Positions 54,359-62,517 of a stretch of 64,000 nucleotides of DNA are shown here, piece by piece (the first letter of the stretch is position 1; every line of letters begins with the position of its first letter). A program made the translations under genes and the position numbers. The notes under the pieces are model-generated. The model did no database searches. It had not been told where the DNA came from and worked only from the letters and a program-made list of their open reading frames with translations. Origin of the DNA: Pedobacter psychrophilus (lineage in GTDB: Bacteria; Bacteroidota; Bacteroidia; Sphingobacteriales; Sphingobacteriaceae); assembly GCF_001652725.1 (NCBI RefSeq), contig NZ_LWHJ01000011.1, positions 983,233-1,047,232 on the forward strand, given 5' to 3'.

Positions 54359-54821
54359 AATTTAATGGCAAAACCCCAAACTGATTCAAATGATGGTCTA
54401 AATGTTTATAAAACATATTATTCCATTCGGTTTTGTTTAACACTCCAAAAGAAAGAGATTCTTTTCCATCAAAATAATTCTCTCCTAATTCTTGTGTTTT
54501 ATTTATGTAGGCAATAAGTCGTGATTTTTCATTTTCAAAATCTCTTGTATCTGTTATGATAAATGCAGGTGCCGTTTGTGAACTTTTTTTATAGGGTTTT
54601 TCGCCAACTACAGTACTTTTAACAAAAGCTTTGAGGATAAATCTCATGATTGCGTTTGGTTTTGGATGTTTGCTTTCAAAAGCCATCTCATAAGAAACAT
54701 TACAATGTGCCAGCATTTGAGCCACATTCATTTTACCCCAAAGTGGAGTTGAATTTGGTTTTAAGGAATTAATTCTAGACACTAATTCTTGAGTATCATT
54801 TGAGTTAAAAACACTTTTCAT
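54357..54821 (-). CDS. DUF1569/DinB-like protein
   Basis: 154-residue cytosolic protein of the DUF1569 family, a DinB/YfiT-like four-helix bundle that may bind a metal or thiol. Start chosen is ATG at 54821 (MKSVFNSNDTQELVSRINSL); a longer in-frame start at 54860 is less typical. Key histidines: MNVAQMLAHCNVSYEM (near 34) and YKHLDHHLNQFGVLP at the C-terminus. Function unknown. Its stop overlaps the bidirectional terminator. The 258 bases upstream carry nothing recognisable. Confidence 0.78.
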   Translation of the reverse strand: MKSVFNSNDTQELVSRINSLKPNSTPLWGKMNVAQMLAHCNVSYEMAFESKHPKPNAIMRFILKAFVKSTVVGEKPYKKSSQTAPAFIITDTRDFENEKSRLIAYINKTQELGENYFDGKESLSFGVLNKTEWNNMFYKHLDHHLNQFGVLPLN

Positions 54822-55118
54822 ATTATCAATTTTTTTATTTACTAAAGTATATAATTTCAACCATTATTTTTATCAGTGATGTAAAGTAGTTTTTATTTAT
54901 ACTTATCATATTTTCGATAAAAATTTATTAGAGAAAATCATATTATTGTATTCATAAAACACATGAATATGTTTATTACTTACTTAAGCAATGGATTATT
55001 GAAAGATTCTTTAGCTTGTGGAAGTTGCAAAGCTCCTCAAATATTTATTTGATATTAAATATAGTGAACTGGGCAAAGGCTAAACTTTTTGGTTTTCAAT
55101 CTAAAAAATTAATAAAGA

Positions 55119-56390
55119 TCAATCAGTAAGATTATTTTCTTTTTCCACTAACGAAGCTTTTGAATGAGTTCTTCGTTCTAAAATTTCCATAATTTTAGTG
55201 GCTGTAAATCCATGAACAATAACAGAGACAAGTATCGTAAAAGCTAACATTGCCCAAAGTTCTTTCTCATATTCAAATTTGATGGTATTAAATGCGAAAG
55301 CTAAATAAAAGATAGAACCCATCCCTCTTATGCCATAAAAACTAATAATAGATCTTTCAAATTTTAGATACTTAATATTTATTAAACTCAAATAAGCACT
55401 TAACGGCCTTATCATAAATATAAAAACTAAACTAAACACCGCCATTTGCCAGGTAAGGGCAGTTAATATTCCGGTAACCAGGCTTCCTCCAACAAATACC
55501 AATAAAACAGCGATTAGGACTTTTTCAATTTGCTCTGTAAAAGAATGAAGCTCTGTATGATAATCATGTTTTCTCTCTTGAGACCTCAGGGCAATCGCAC
55601 AAACAAAAACAGCTATAAATCCATATCCCAAAGCTATTTCTGTAATGCCATAAACAGCAAATGTTAGTGATATGGCTAAAAAACCCTCTGTAGGTTTTAA
55701 AGCATTAAATTTTTTAGCTAATTTAAAGAGCAATAACCCAATTAATTTACCACTTATTAATCCAATGCCAAATCCTACTAAAATTTTATACAAAACATGA
55801 ATTCCAAACCAATCAGATAGGCTTCCATTGACTCCCTGAGCTATCATTGCTAAAGTAATAGCAAGCCATGTAAAGGGGAAAGCCATACCATCGTTCATTC
55901 CTGCTTCGGCAGTTAGGGCAAATTTAGTCTCTGAAGTTTCTCCCTCGTTTGGTGGGCCAACTTGAATATCTGCAGCTAAAACAGGGTCGGTAGGGGCTAA
56001 AACAGCACCCAATAAAACTGCGGAGGCTAAATCTAAGCCTAATAAGATTTTCCCATAAATTGCCGTAATGGCTATACAAATAATCATTGCGATAAAAACC
56101 AACCTTAATGGAGTTCGCCATTTTTTAAAAGAAAATTTCCTGTCAATTTTTATTCCTGTACCCATTAAGCTAATGATAACAACAATTTCTGTAGCATGAA
56201 TGGTGAAAATATCGTTTGCCTGAGGATCCGGGAGCGGAAGGGTACCGGGTAAAATCAAATAAAGGAAAATGCCTATTAAAAGATAAATTATTGAATAAGA
56301 AATCTTGATTTTTTTACTTAACGCAGGGATCCAAGCCATACTTACGGCAATAAATCCTATTAAAGTCATCAATAAAAAATAATGATTCAT
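55119..56390 (-). CDS. CPA1-family Na+/H+ antiporter
   Basis: 423-residue inner-membrane cation:proton antiporter with about 12-13 hydrophobic helices. The family's ion-site segments are present: GAVLAPTDPVLAADIQVGPP (about 118-137) and ALTAEAGMNDGMAFPF (about 152-167). GIRGMGSIFYLAFAF is near 352. The C-terminus is short and charged (LERRTHSKASLVEKENNLTD), without the long cytoplasmic regulatory domain. Ion preference (Na+ or K+) is not predictable. It is monocistronic. Confidence 0.87.
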   Translation of the reverse strand: MNHYFLLMTLIGFIAVSMAWIPALSKKIKISYSIIYLLIGIFLYLILPGTLPLPDPQANDIFTIHATEIVVIISLMGTGIKIDRKFSFKKWRTPLRLVFIAMIICIAITAIYGKILLGLDLASAVLLGAVLAPTDPVLAADIQVGPPNEGETSETKFALTAEAGMNDGMAFPFTWLAITLAMIAQGVNGSLSDWFGIHVLYKILVGFGIGLISGKLIGLLLFKLAKKFNALKPTEGFLAISLTFAVYGITEIALGYGFIAVFVCAIALRSQERKHDYHTELHSFTEQIEKVLIAVLLVFVGGSLVTGILTALTWQMAVFSLVFIFMIRPLSAYLSLINIKYLKFERSIISFYGIRGMGSIFYLAFAFNTIKFEYEKELWAMLAFTILVSVIVHGFTATKIMEILERRTHSKASLVEKENNLTD

Positions 56391-56510
56391 GCGTCAATTT
56401 AGCAAAGCATGTACCAGTTATAAACTCTGTTAGGAAGAAGAATTTTAAATGTGCACTAATGATATTTATTCAATCATAATAAAGAAGAAAAGTAGATTAG
56501 ATAAATTAAC

Positions 56511-57509
56511 TTATGTTAACATTACTGAATCTTTTTGTGGCATAACGTTTTGATCAATTTTTGAAATACTATTAATCGTAACATTAGCAATTTCCTCTAG
56601 CGCCTCTTTAGTAAAAAAGGCTTGATGGGACGTTAAAAGAACATTAGGAAAGCTTATTAACCTTTGTATTTTATCATCATCAATTATCTCTAACGATAAA
56701 TCCTTGAAAAATAAAGTTTCTTCCTGTTCATAAACGTCTATGCAAAGGGCTCCAATTTGTTTACTTTTTAGAGCCTCAATCACGTCCGTTGTATTTATTA
56801 ACCCACCTCGGCTTGTATTTATTAGCGTAATTCCATGCTGCATTATATTAATGCTTTCTTTATTAATAAGATAATGGTTTTCTTTAGTAAGCGGACAATG
56901 AAGTGAGATGATGTTAGATTCTTGAAATAATTTATTTAATGGAACATAAGTAACCCCATTTTTTTCTAATTCTGAATCTGGGAAAACATCATAAGCTAAA
57001 ATTTTACAGCTAAAACCAAGCATAATTTTAATAAAGGCTTTACCGATTTTGCCGGTGCCAATAACTCCTACGGTTTTACCAAATAAATTATATCCCAATA
57101 AACCGTTTAAAGAAAAATTTTGTTCTCTCACCCGGTTATATGCTTTATGAGTTTTCCTGTTGATGGTAAGCAGCATTGCAACAGCATGTTCTGCAACTGC
57201 TTGTGGAGAATAAGCAGGGACTCGGCAAACAGAAATATTAAATTCTTTGGCTGCTTCTAAATCTACATTGTTAAAACCAGCACAACGTAAGGCAATTATT
57301 TTAACCCCTTTTTGTGCCAATTGCTCAATTACTGCTTTCGTTAATTTATCGTTTACAAAAACACAAATGGCGTCGGCATCATTAACCATATTTACACTAT
57401 GTGGCCCAAGATGTGTTTCATGATAATTTATTTCGAAACCGGTTGTTTTATTGGCAATATCAAAAAAATCGATATCATATTTTTTTGCAGAAAAAAAATC
57501 TATTTTCAT
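56511..57509 (-). CDS. ldhA: D-lactate dehydrogenase / 2-hydroxyacid dehydrogenase
   Basis: 332-residue cytosolic NAD-dependent enzyme reducing pyruvate to D-lactate, or a related 2-hydroxyacid. Family order: N-terminal substrate domain with IIALRCAGFNNVDLEAAKEF, NAD-binding GVIGTGKIGKAF (about 147-158), DVFPDSE, catalytic Arg in INTSRGGLINT, Glu in DVYEQEE, and His in LTSHQAFFTKEA. Length and the RCAGFNNVD motif favour LdhA over glycerate or formate dehydrogenases. It is the last ordinary gene before the cassette array. Confidence 0.88.
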   Translation of the reverse strand: MKIDFFSAKKYDIDFFDIANKTTGFEINYHETHLGPHSVNMVNDADAICVFVNDKLTKAVIEQLAQKGVKIIALRCAGFNNVDLEAAKEFNISVCRVPAYSPQAVAEHAVAMLLTINRKTHKAYNRVREQNFSLNGLLGYNLFGKTVGVIGTGKIGKAFIKIMLGFSCKILAYDVFPDSELEKNGVTYVPLNKLFQESNIISLHCPLTKENHYLINKESINIMQHGITLINTSRGGLINTTDVIEALKSKQIGALCIDVYEQEETLFFKDLSLEIIDDDKIQRLISFPNVLLTSHQAFFTKEALEEIANVTINSISKIDQNVMPQKDSVMLT

Positions 57510-57757
57510 AATTAAAGCTTAGCGAAGGGAATTTTAAAATATTTTGTAATGGGTAATATTACGGTTTTTTTAACTAGCCAAAGTTTTGCGACTTCCTTAA
57601 AATGGACTTAGAAATTGAGTTTTTTTTTCTGTTAAATTTCTCGGGAAAGAAAGAATGGGAACTTTATATTTTATGATCAATATTTTGAAACTATTGTAAG
57701 CGGCAGTTTTCATTTATTAGTTGAATTTATCTGATTTTTAAGTTCAAATGAGAATAT

Positions 57758-57889
57758 AACGGTTTGCAAGTTTGTATAGAAATGGCATTAAAGCAGTACC
57801 TCTGTCAGCTTGCATAAACTTAATTAAGTTGCAGAAAGTTGAAAATTGCGGGTCAGCCATCTTGATCAAATTTGCTGTTAGCGGTTGCT
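57758..57889 (-). repeat. Palindromic cassette element A (distal end of array)
   Basis: 132 bases. Left arm AACGGTTTGCAAGTTTGTAT…ATGGC; right arm CAGCCATC…CAAATTTGCTGTT. Right flank GTTAGCGGTTGCTG matches the start of the HNH cassette at element B (GTTAGCGGTAACTG, minus strand). To its left the sequence (57510-57757) is AT-rich and unremarkable, which makes A the end of the array. The 402-base gap from ldhA to the HNH gene is filled by that stretch plus A. Confidence 0.7.
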
Positions 57890-57911
57890 GTTTTTTAATT
57901 TTTCTTCAATT

Positions 57912-58613
57912 TTAATTGTCATTCCAGATAACTTCGATTGCTAAATAGTTCCAAACAACGATTCTTACAATAAGCAATTCCACGTCATTAATAACTGAAT
58001 ATTTATATTTATTATCTTGAGCAGTTTTCCAATTTGATTGAATTATTCCATTTCCATCTATTATAAGATTTTGTAATGCTCGACTTCCTACTTCAGGAAG
58101 AATGTTCAGTTGTGATAAAGAAAAAAAACTATCAGTTTCTACCTCTGTCATTGAGCTTAAAGATTTAAACACAATAGATGTTGGTTCGATAAACTGCGGA
58201 TTACTTGTTTCAAATTTTACGTGACCTTTAGCCAATTTTGTTGCGACATTTTCAAATCTTTCTTGTTTATATTTAAAGGTCAATATTCCATTTTGGAAAA
58301 TAAAAGAATTTTCAATTTGTTTTTGCAACGCAGGTCGTTTTTGAAAAGACATCTTTATCTTTTGTCTTTGCAATTTTTCAATATTACTTGAACCTCGTAA
58401 AATACATTCAATTGAACAAGCAAAATATTCTTCGTCTTTGGAAAAATCTTGATTGCACTTTGTGCAACATGGAACTACTGGAAGGTTTTCCGGAAATGGT
58501 TCATCAAGTAATATTTTTGAAGGAACATGGTCTCTTGTTTCAGTTGCATTATTACTGCAGTACGAGCAAATTAAATCAAGTCGATAATCACTAAATATTT
58601 TAATTTGTCTCAA
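57912..58613 (-). CDS. HNH-type zinc-binding endonuclease-like protein (cassette gene)
   Basis: 233 residues, cytosolic. Start is TTG at 58613; no ATG precedes the zinc motif. The N-terminal region has CSYCSNNATETRDHVPSK (about 16-33) and VPCCTKCNQDFSKDEEYF (about 46-64), a two-knuckle C-x2-C…C-x2-C arrangement with Asp-His at the HNH position. This resembles uncharacterised HNH endonucleases often found with phage-defence or mobile genes. The rest is unknown. Its stop is about 20 bases from element A. No TAnnTTTG precedes it. Confidence 0.68.
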   Translation of the reverse strand: MRQIKIFSDYRLDLICSYCSNNATETRDHVPSKILLDEPFPENLPVVPCCTKCNQDFSKDEEYFACSIECILRGSSNIEKLQRQKIKMSFQKRPALQKQIENSFIFQNGILTFKYKQERFENVATKLAKGHVKFETSNPQFIEPTSIVFKSLSSMTEVETDSFFSLSQLNILPEVGSRALQNLIIDGNGIIQSNWKTAQDNKYKYSVINDVELLIVRIVVWNYLAIEVIWNDN

Positions 58614-58671
58614 TGTCAGAAATGTTTTTAAATATCTATTTTTATTAGTTTCGTTCTGAACAGTTACCGCT

Positions 58672-58793
58672 AACGATTGGCGAATTTGTGTTGTAATGGC
58701 TTAGAAAGCAAAAACTTGTCTGCTCGTATAAATTTATTTAATTGTGATGAAATAACGTAAAGCACTTCAGCCATTATAATACAAATTGTGGTT
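58672..58793 (-). repeat. Palindromic cassette element B
   Basis: 122 bases, AACGATTGGCGAATTTGTG at the left and ACAAATTGTGGTT at the right, with ATGGC/GCCAT inner arms. The outer right flank GTTAGCTG matches the start of the lipoprotein cassette at element C (GTTAGCTGTCATTT). Confidence 0.7.
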
Positions 58794-58804
58794 AGCTGAC
58801 TTTT

Positions 58805-59371
58805 TTATTTTAGCCATATTACACGGCCATCTTCAAAATTATCTTCAAATAAATTGTTTTCTGTCGAAACAAACTTGAATTGTTCAATTTTTAAGTGGTT
58901 TTTAATTTTTAAGCCATTTATTGTGCTTCTATATAAGTCAGACTGTAAGGGATATTCTCCCCATTCTAAGGTATATTGAAAAGCATCAATAATTTTATTT
59001 TCGTTGTCAGTTTTAATAATCAAAATATCATGACCAATCATTAAACTGTCCTTCAAATTTTCTCCGGGGAAAACTAACTTCCTACCCAAGTGTGTCGATA
59101 TAAATTGATAATAGTTATAAACTCCATTTATTGGTTCAAAAATATTTTTTATGGTTGAACAAGTCTTTTTTATGCTGTCGATTTTAAAAAGTCTGGTTGT
59201 GTCGAAGTCTGCATTTAAGGCTTTTTTCTTTAAAACATAGACCTTTTCTTCATCTATATTTGTTGGCTTATCTTGACTTTTAGAATAATATATAATTTCA
59301 ATAGATTTTTTCTGGCTACAACAAATTGTCATAAAAGCGATTAGAACCAGGAAAATTATAATAAACTTCAT
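58805..59371 (-). CDS. Hypothetical lipoprotein (cassette gene)
   Basis: 188 residues. Signal MKFIIIFLVLIAFMTICC with lipobox-like ICC/SQKK suggests a lipoprotein. The mature chain includes YYSKSQDKPTNIDEEKVYVL and DAFQYTLEWGEYPLQSDLY; no family is recognised. ATG start is 30 bases inside its cassette boundary at element C, and the stop lies 12 bases from element B. No promoter box seen. Confidence 0.7.
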   Translation of the reverse strand: MKFIIIFLVLIAFMTICCSQKKSIEIIYYSKSQDKPTNIDEEKVYVLKKKALNADFDTTRLFKIDSIKKTCSTIKNIFEPINGVYNYYQFISTHLGRKLVFPGENLKDSLMIGHDILIIKTDNENKIIDAFQYTLEWGEYPLQSDLYRSTINGLKIKNHLKIEQFKFVSTENNLFEDNFEDGRVIWLK

Positions 59372-59400
59372 AGACTTCTTTATTTGGTAAAATGACAGCT

Positions 59401-59524
59401 AACGGTTAGCAGCTGTAAGAAGTTGGCGATTTTCACCATAAATATTGATGCGGATAACCAAACTTTGATTAACCACAAATACGTCTGCGGAGCAATGAAC
59501 CGCCAATTTCTTATAGGTGCTGTA
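59401..59524 (-). repeat. Divergent palindromic cassette element C
   Basis: 124 bases, a different sequence type: inner arms GTAAGAAGTTGGCG and CGCCAATTTCTTATA instead of the AAATTTG…ATGGC arms. It keeps AACGG at the left, but the right box is GTAAGG. The right flank GTAAGGTGCTGCCC matches the hydrolase cassette start GTTAGGTGCAACCC at 11 of 14 positions. Confidence 0.6.
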
Positions 59525-59541
59525 AGGTGCTGCCCTTCTTT

Positions 59542-60489
59542 TCATTCTGTCGTCATAAATTGTGTTATGTCTTTCGTCCACTCGTCTTTATATTTTGTCA
59601 AATAGTTTTCGTGTCCTGCATTCTTATAAATTTTCAATTCTTTTTGACCAGCCAAATTTCCAAATATTTCGTCAATTTCTGCTTTACTAACTTTTTCGTC
59701 TTGTTGTCCATACATTAAAAGCGTTGGACAATTAATTTTCTTTGAATATTCTGTCGGGTTATGTCCAAAAGCCCAAAAACCATTTTGAACACCGCCCCAA
59801 AAAACTAACAGTCCAGCCATTGGAAAAGTAGGTGCATTCATTGTCCTAAACCTTGCACATACTGTTTCATACATAGAGCCAAATGGACACTCAATAATTA
59901 TTCCTTTTGGTTTAATGTCAAAGTCGTTAATGGCTTTCATAATAGCAACTGAACCCATTGAAGTTCCAAAAAGGAAAATGTTTTTATCTTCTTTTTCGGT
60001 CAAGTAGTCAAAGCAAGTTTTTACTTGTTCAGCTTCTAAAAACCCAATTGTTGTCTGATTACCCTCCGAACCACCTGAACCCGTGAAGTCCACAAGAAAT
60101 GTGTTGTAACCAAGTCCACGAAATACTTCTGCTTTGTCAAGCATTGATGCTTTTTGTCCACTGAAACCGTGAAAAAGAATTACAGTTCCCTTTGCGTTTT
60201 CTGTCTTAATGTTCCAACATTCAATTTCTCTGTTACTTTTTAGTATAATGGTTTCGTAGTCGTCTGTCGGAACAGTTGTTTTTTCAGGTCTTGGATTATT
60301 TACCCCAAAAATTAAAGTTGAAATTTTCTGTCCAGTAGTTAATTTTTTAGGGTCTTTTGTTTTCGCTGTTTTGCTGTCAACGAAATGTGTGAATTTGTAA
60401 GAATGAAAAATAGCAACAACGTTCATCAGAACAAAGATTATTGTCAATGTCCAAAGTAGTCGATTTATTATTTTTTTTCTGTTATTCAA
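59542..60489 (-). CDS. Membrane-anchored alpha/beta hydrolase (cassette gene)
   Basis: About 315 residues. An open frame extends to 60597, but that part is read-through of element D; the likely start is TTG at 60489 (MNNRKKIINRLLWTLTIIF), giving an N-terminal membrane anchor. The first ATG (60426) falls in the middle of that helix. Fold: oxyanion ILFHGFSGQKAS, nucleophile GTSMGSVAI, acid in MYGQQDEKVS and His in KNAGHENYL. Catalytic triad intact; it is probably a serine esterase, lipase or peptidase of unknown substrate. It ends about 17 bases from element C. Confidence 0.82.
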   Translation of the reverse strand: MNNRKKIINRLLWTLTIIFVLMNVVAIFHSYKFTHFVDSKTAKTKDPKKLTTGQKISTLIFGVNNPRPEKTTVPTDDYETIILKSNREIECWNIKTENAKGTVILFHGFSGQKASMLDKAEVFRGLGYNTFLVDFTGSGGSEGNQTTIGFLEAEQVKTCFDYLTEKEDKNIFLFGTSMGSVAIMKAINDFDIKPKGIIIECPFGSMYETVCARFRTMNAPTFPMAGLLVFWGGVQNGFWAFGHNPTEYSKKINCPTLLMYGQQDEKVSKAEIDEIFGNLAGQKELKIYKNAGHENYLTKYKDEWTKDITQFMTTE

Positions 60490-60535
60490 ATTCGTCTGTT
60501 TTATCGATGTTGTCTGGTCTGCTAGGGTTGCACCT

Positions 60536-60662
60536 AACGTTTTGAAAATTTGTGTAGAAATGGCATTGCTTGCAAAACCATTGTCGCACCGCACCAAATT
60601 AAGTAATTAACTGATGAATTTACGTAAACCACCGTTAGCCATTTTTGCGCAAATTTGCTGTT
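60536..60662 (-). repeat. Palindromic cassette element D
   Basis: 127 bases, same family as F and H. Arms AACGTTTTGAAAATTTGTG…ATGGC and GCCATTTTTGCGCAAATTTG…CTGTT. Its minus-strand translation gives RCDNGFASNAIS, which fuses to the hydrolase frame. Confidence 0.75.
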
Positions 60663-60680
60663 ACCAGCTGATGTTTTCTT

Positions 60681-61097
60681 TTAATCATCTGAAAAGTTTG
60701 CCATTGTAAATCTTATTAAGTATTGTGTTAGTAAAGCTAAAGGATAAAATAACCAAATAAAATAAGTTAAAGAGTAAAATACAAAGGCTAAAATCCAAGA
60801 CCAACTATTATATGGTCGGTCAATAAAAGCTGTATACAAACTACCAAACATTAATGATGCAAAAAAAATTGTAAGAAAAGGAAGTAAATACCAAGATGTT
60901 CCTTTTGACTTTAGAATTGCCTTATAAAACGTAATTCCTACGCTCACAGAAGTTATGATTGCAAATAAAACTCCCAGTGACCATAATCTAGTTGTAAGAA
61001 TGCGAATGCCAAATAGTTCGGTAGTAATAAGTGCAAAATAATACCACAATACACCTAAAGAGCTTAATAGTAAATATTTAATTAAAATTAATTTCAT
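60681..61097 (-). CDS. Small hypothetical membrane protein (cassette gene)
   Basis: 138 residues, about four transmembrane helices (LLLSSLGVLWYYFALITTEL; LGVLFAIITSVSVGITF; YLLPFLTIFFASLMFGSLY; WILAFVFYSLTYFIWLFYPL). No recognised family. A TAAATTTG box lies at 61124-61131, 27 bases upstream, the only perfect -7 element inside the array, so it may have its own promoter. The stop is 18 bases from element D. Confidence 0.65.
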   Translation of the reverse strand: MKLILIKYLLLSSLGVLWYYFALITTELFGIRILTTRLWSLGVLFAIITSVSVGITFYKAILKSKGTSWYLLPFLTIFFASLMFGSLYTAFIDRPYNSWSWILAFVFYSLTYFIWLFYPLALLTQYLIRFTMANFSDD

Positions 61098-61112
61098 AAA
61101 TTGTTGTTATTT

Positions 61113-61174
61113 AGCAAATCTTACAAATTTAGAATGTTTGTTGTTTTACATTTGCTGTTACCAGCTGATGTTTT
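61113..61174 (-). repeat. Degraded/short cassette element E
   Basis: Short inverted repeat AGCAAAT (61113-61119)/ATTTGCT (61150-61156). Its outer right side, 25 bases at 61150-61174, is identical to 60653-60677 of element D. It lacks the long left arm, so it looks like a deletion remnant. The flank GTTACCA still matches the start of its cassette at element F (GTTACCAAC). Confidence 0.5.
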
Positions 61175-61195
61175 TTATTGAGCATATATTTTCAC

Positions 61196-62314
61196 TTATT
61201 TAACTTCATTCAATGTTATTCGTAGATGAATTTTCAACGAATTATTTACATTATAAATTTCCGGGATGTTAATTACAAACTTTCGGTTCTCATAATTGAA
61301 AAATACATCTAAGCTCGTATTTATAAATGACTTTCCATTTCCTTCCAAACTTAAATTAAGCTCCTCGTCTTGTCTTTTAAAACTGTCAAATGTAGCTTTA
61401 GATAGGTCGATATTGTTTTCTTTTGCTTTATTAAGAATACTTTTGAATTTTTCTTCAACCACTCCCTTACTTTTTTCGTAAATTTCTTTGTACATAGGCA
61501 GTTTTTCTTTAGTCGGTGCGGAAACCCCCTGCATTTTAAGGATGATTAACTTATCCTCAAAGTTCGGAGCTAAACTAGTGAAGGAATCCAATTGGTTATT
61601 TTGAAAAGCATGAAATATTTTTTTTGAAAGCAACTCAAGTTGTTCATTTGAAATTGTTGAGACTGGAGTGCTTTTTTCATTAGGTTTTTGTTTTTCTTCT
61701 ATTTCTTTACCAAAATCTATAAATACGTCTGCGTATTCTTCCCATTCTAACCCATTTTTTTTGTAAAAACTAAATGTTGATTGAGAGTTTGATTCTCCGT
61801 ATTGTTCTTGACTTAAATACAAACAAATGGTGTTATTCCGTATAAAAATTGGTTTTGAAAAACCATAGATAATTGAACACATCGCTGATTTTGTTTCTGG
61901 ATACTTACTTGTTATCGAAAAAACTTTACGAATATCATTAATCGTTACTACTACTGAATTAGGAAACATCTTAGAAGGCCACGCAAAATCTTTGAGTTTA
62001 TTTAACTCACTAATAAGATAAGTTCGTTCAGTTGACGTAATAATTAGTGGTTTTTTATTTTCTCCCATATACAGTTCACTAAGGGGAAAAGTCATCTTTT
62101 CTGATAATATCTGTATTGTCGATTTAATAATTTCAGGGTCAATGCTTTCTTTGTAGTACATTGTTGGACAGTCCGAACCTTTATAACCACGTCTATCCAA
62201 CCAATCTTCATAAACATGATTCATGGTTTTGAAATCTGTTATTGGTTGACTAAAAGCGATTCCAATACTAAGAGAGAATAGGAATGTTAATGTGATTCGG
62301 TTGTATTTTAGCAT
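61196..62314 (-). CDS. Secreted hypothetical protein (cassette gene)
   Basis: 372 residues. Start chosen is ATG at 62314 (MLKYNRITLTFLFSLSIGIA, signal with cleavage after AFSQ). The open frame continues to 62437 only by reading through element F (RCDNGSASNAIS). The mature chain shows YEDWLDRRGYKGSDCPTMYY and, later, a charged helical part (KFKSILNKAKENNIDLSKAT) before a beta-rich end. No family recognised. Probably periplasmic or surface. Confidence 0.68.
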   Translation of the reverse strand: MLKYNRITLTFLFSLSIGIAFSQPITDFKTMNHVYEDWLDRRGYKGSDCPTMYYKESIDPEIIKSTIQILSEKMTFPLSELYMGENKKPLIITSTERTYLISELNKLKDFAWPSKMFPNSVVVTINDIRKVFSITSKYPETKSAMCSIIYGFSKPIFIRNNTICLYLSQEQYGESNSQSTFSFYKKNGLEWEEYADVFIDFGKEIEEKQKPNEKSTPVSTISNEQLELLSKKIFHAFQNNQLDSFTSLAPNFEDKLIILKMQGVSAPTKEKLPMYKEIYEKSKGVVEEKFKSILNKAKENNIDLSKATFDSFKRQDEELNLSLEGNGKSFINTSLDVFFNYENRKFVINIPEIYNVNNSLKIHLRITLNEVK

Positions 62315-62378
62315 TTTATAGGATTTATGAAGTAAATAGTGTTTTTTGTCATGAATTCGGTTTTTTACATTTGTTGGT

Positions 62379-62505
62379 AACGATTTGAAAATTTGTGCAG
62401 AAATGGCATTACTTGCAGAACCATTGTCGCACCGCACTAAATTAAGTAAATAACAGATGAATTAACGTAAACCACCGTCAGCCATTTTTGCACAAATTTG
62501 CTGTT
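62379..62505 (-). repeat. Palindromic cassette element F
   Basis: 127 bases. By eye it differs from D at about ten positions. Left AACGATTTGAAAATTTGTGC, right GCACAAATTTGCTGTT. Right flank is GTTGGCTGTTGCC; no clear match was found at element G. Confidence 0.75.
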
Positions 62506-62517
62506 GGCTGTTGCCAT

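Noticed and set aside
59399..59718. Several 60-63 residue ORFs on both strands
   Set aside because: They lie in palindromic element C or antisense to the hydrolase; a palindrome gives open frames on both strands.
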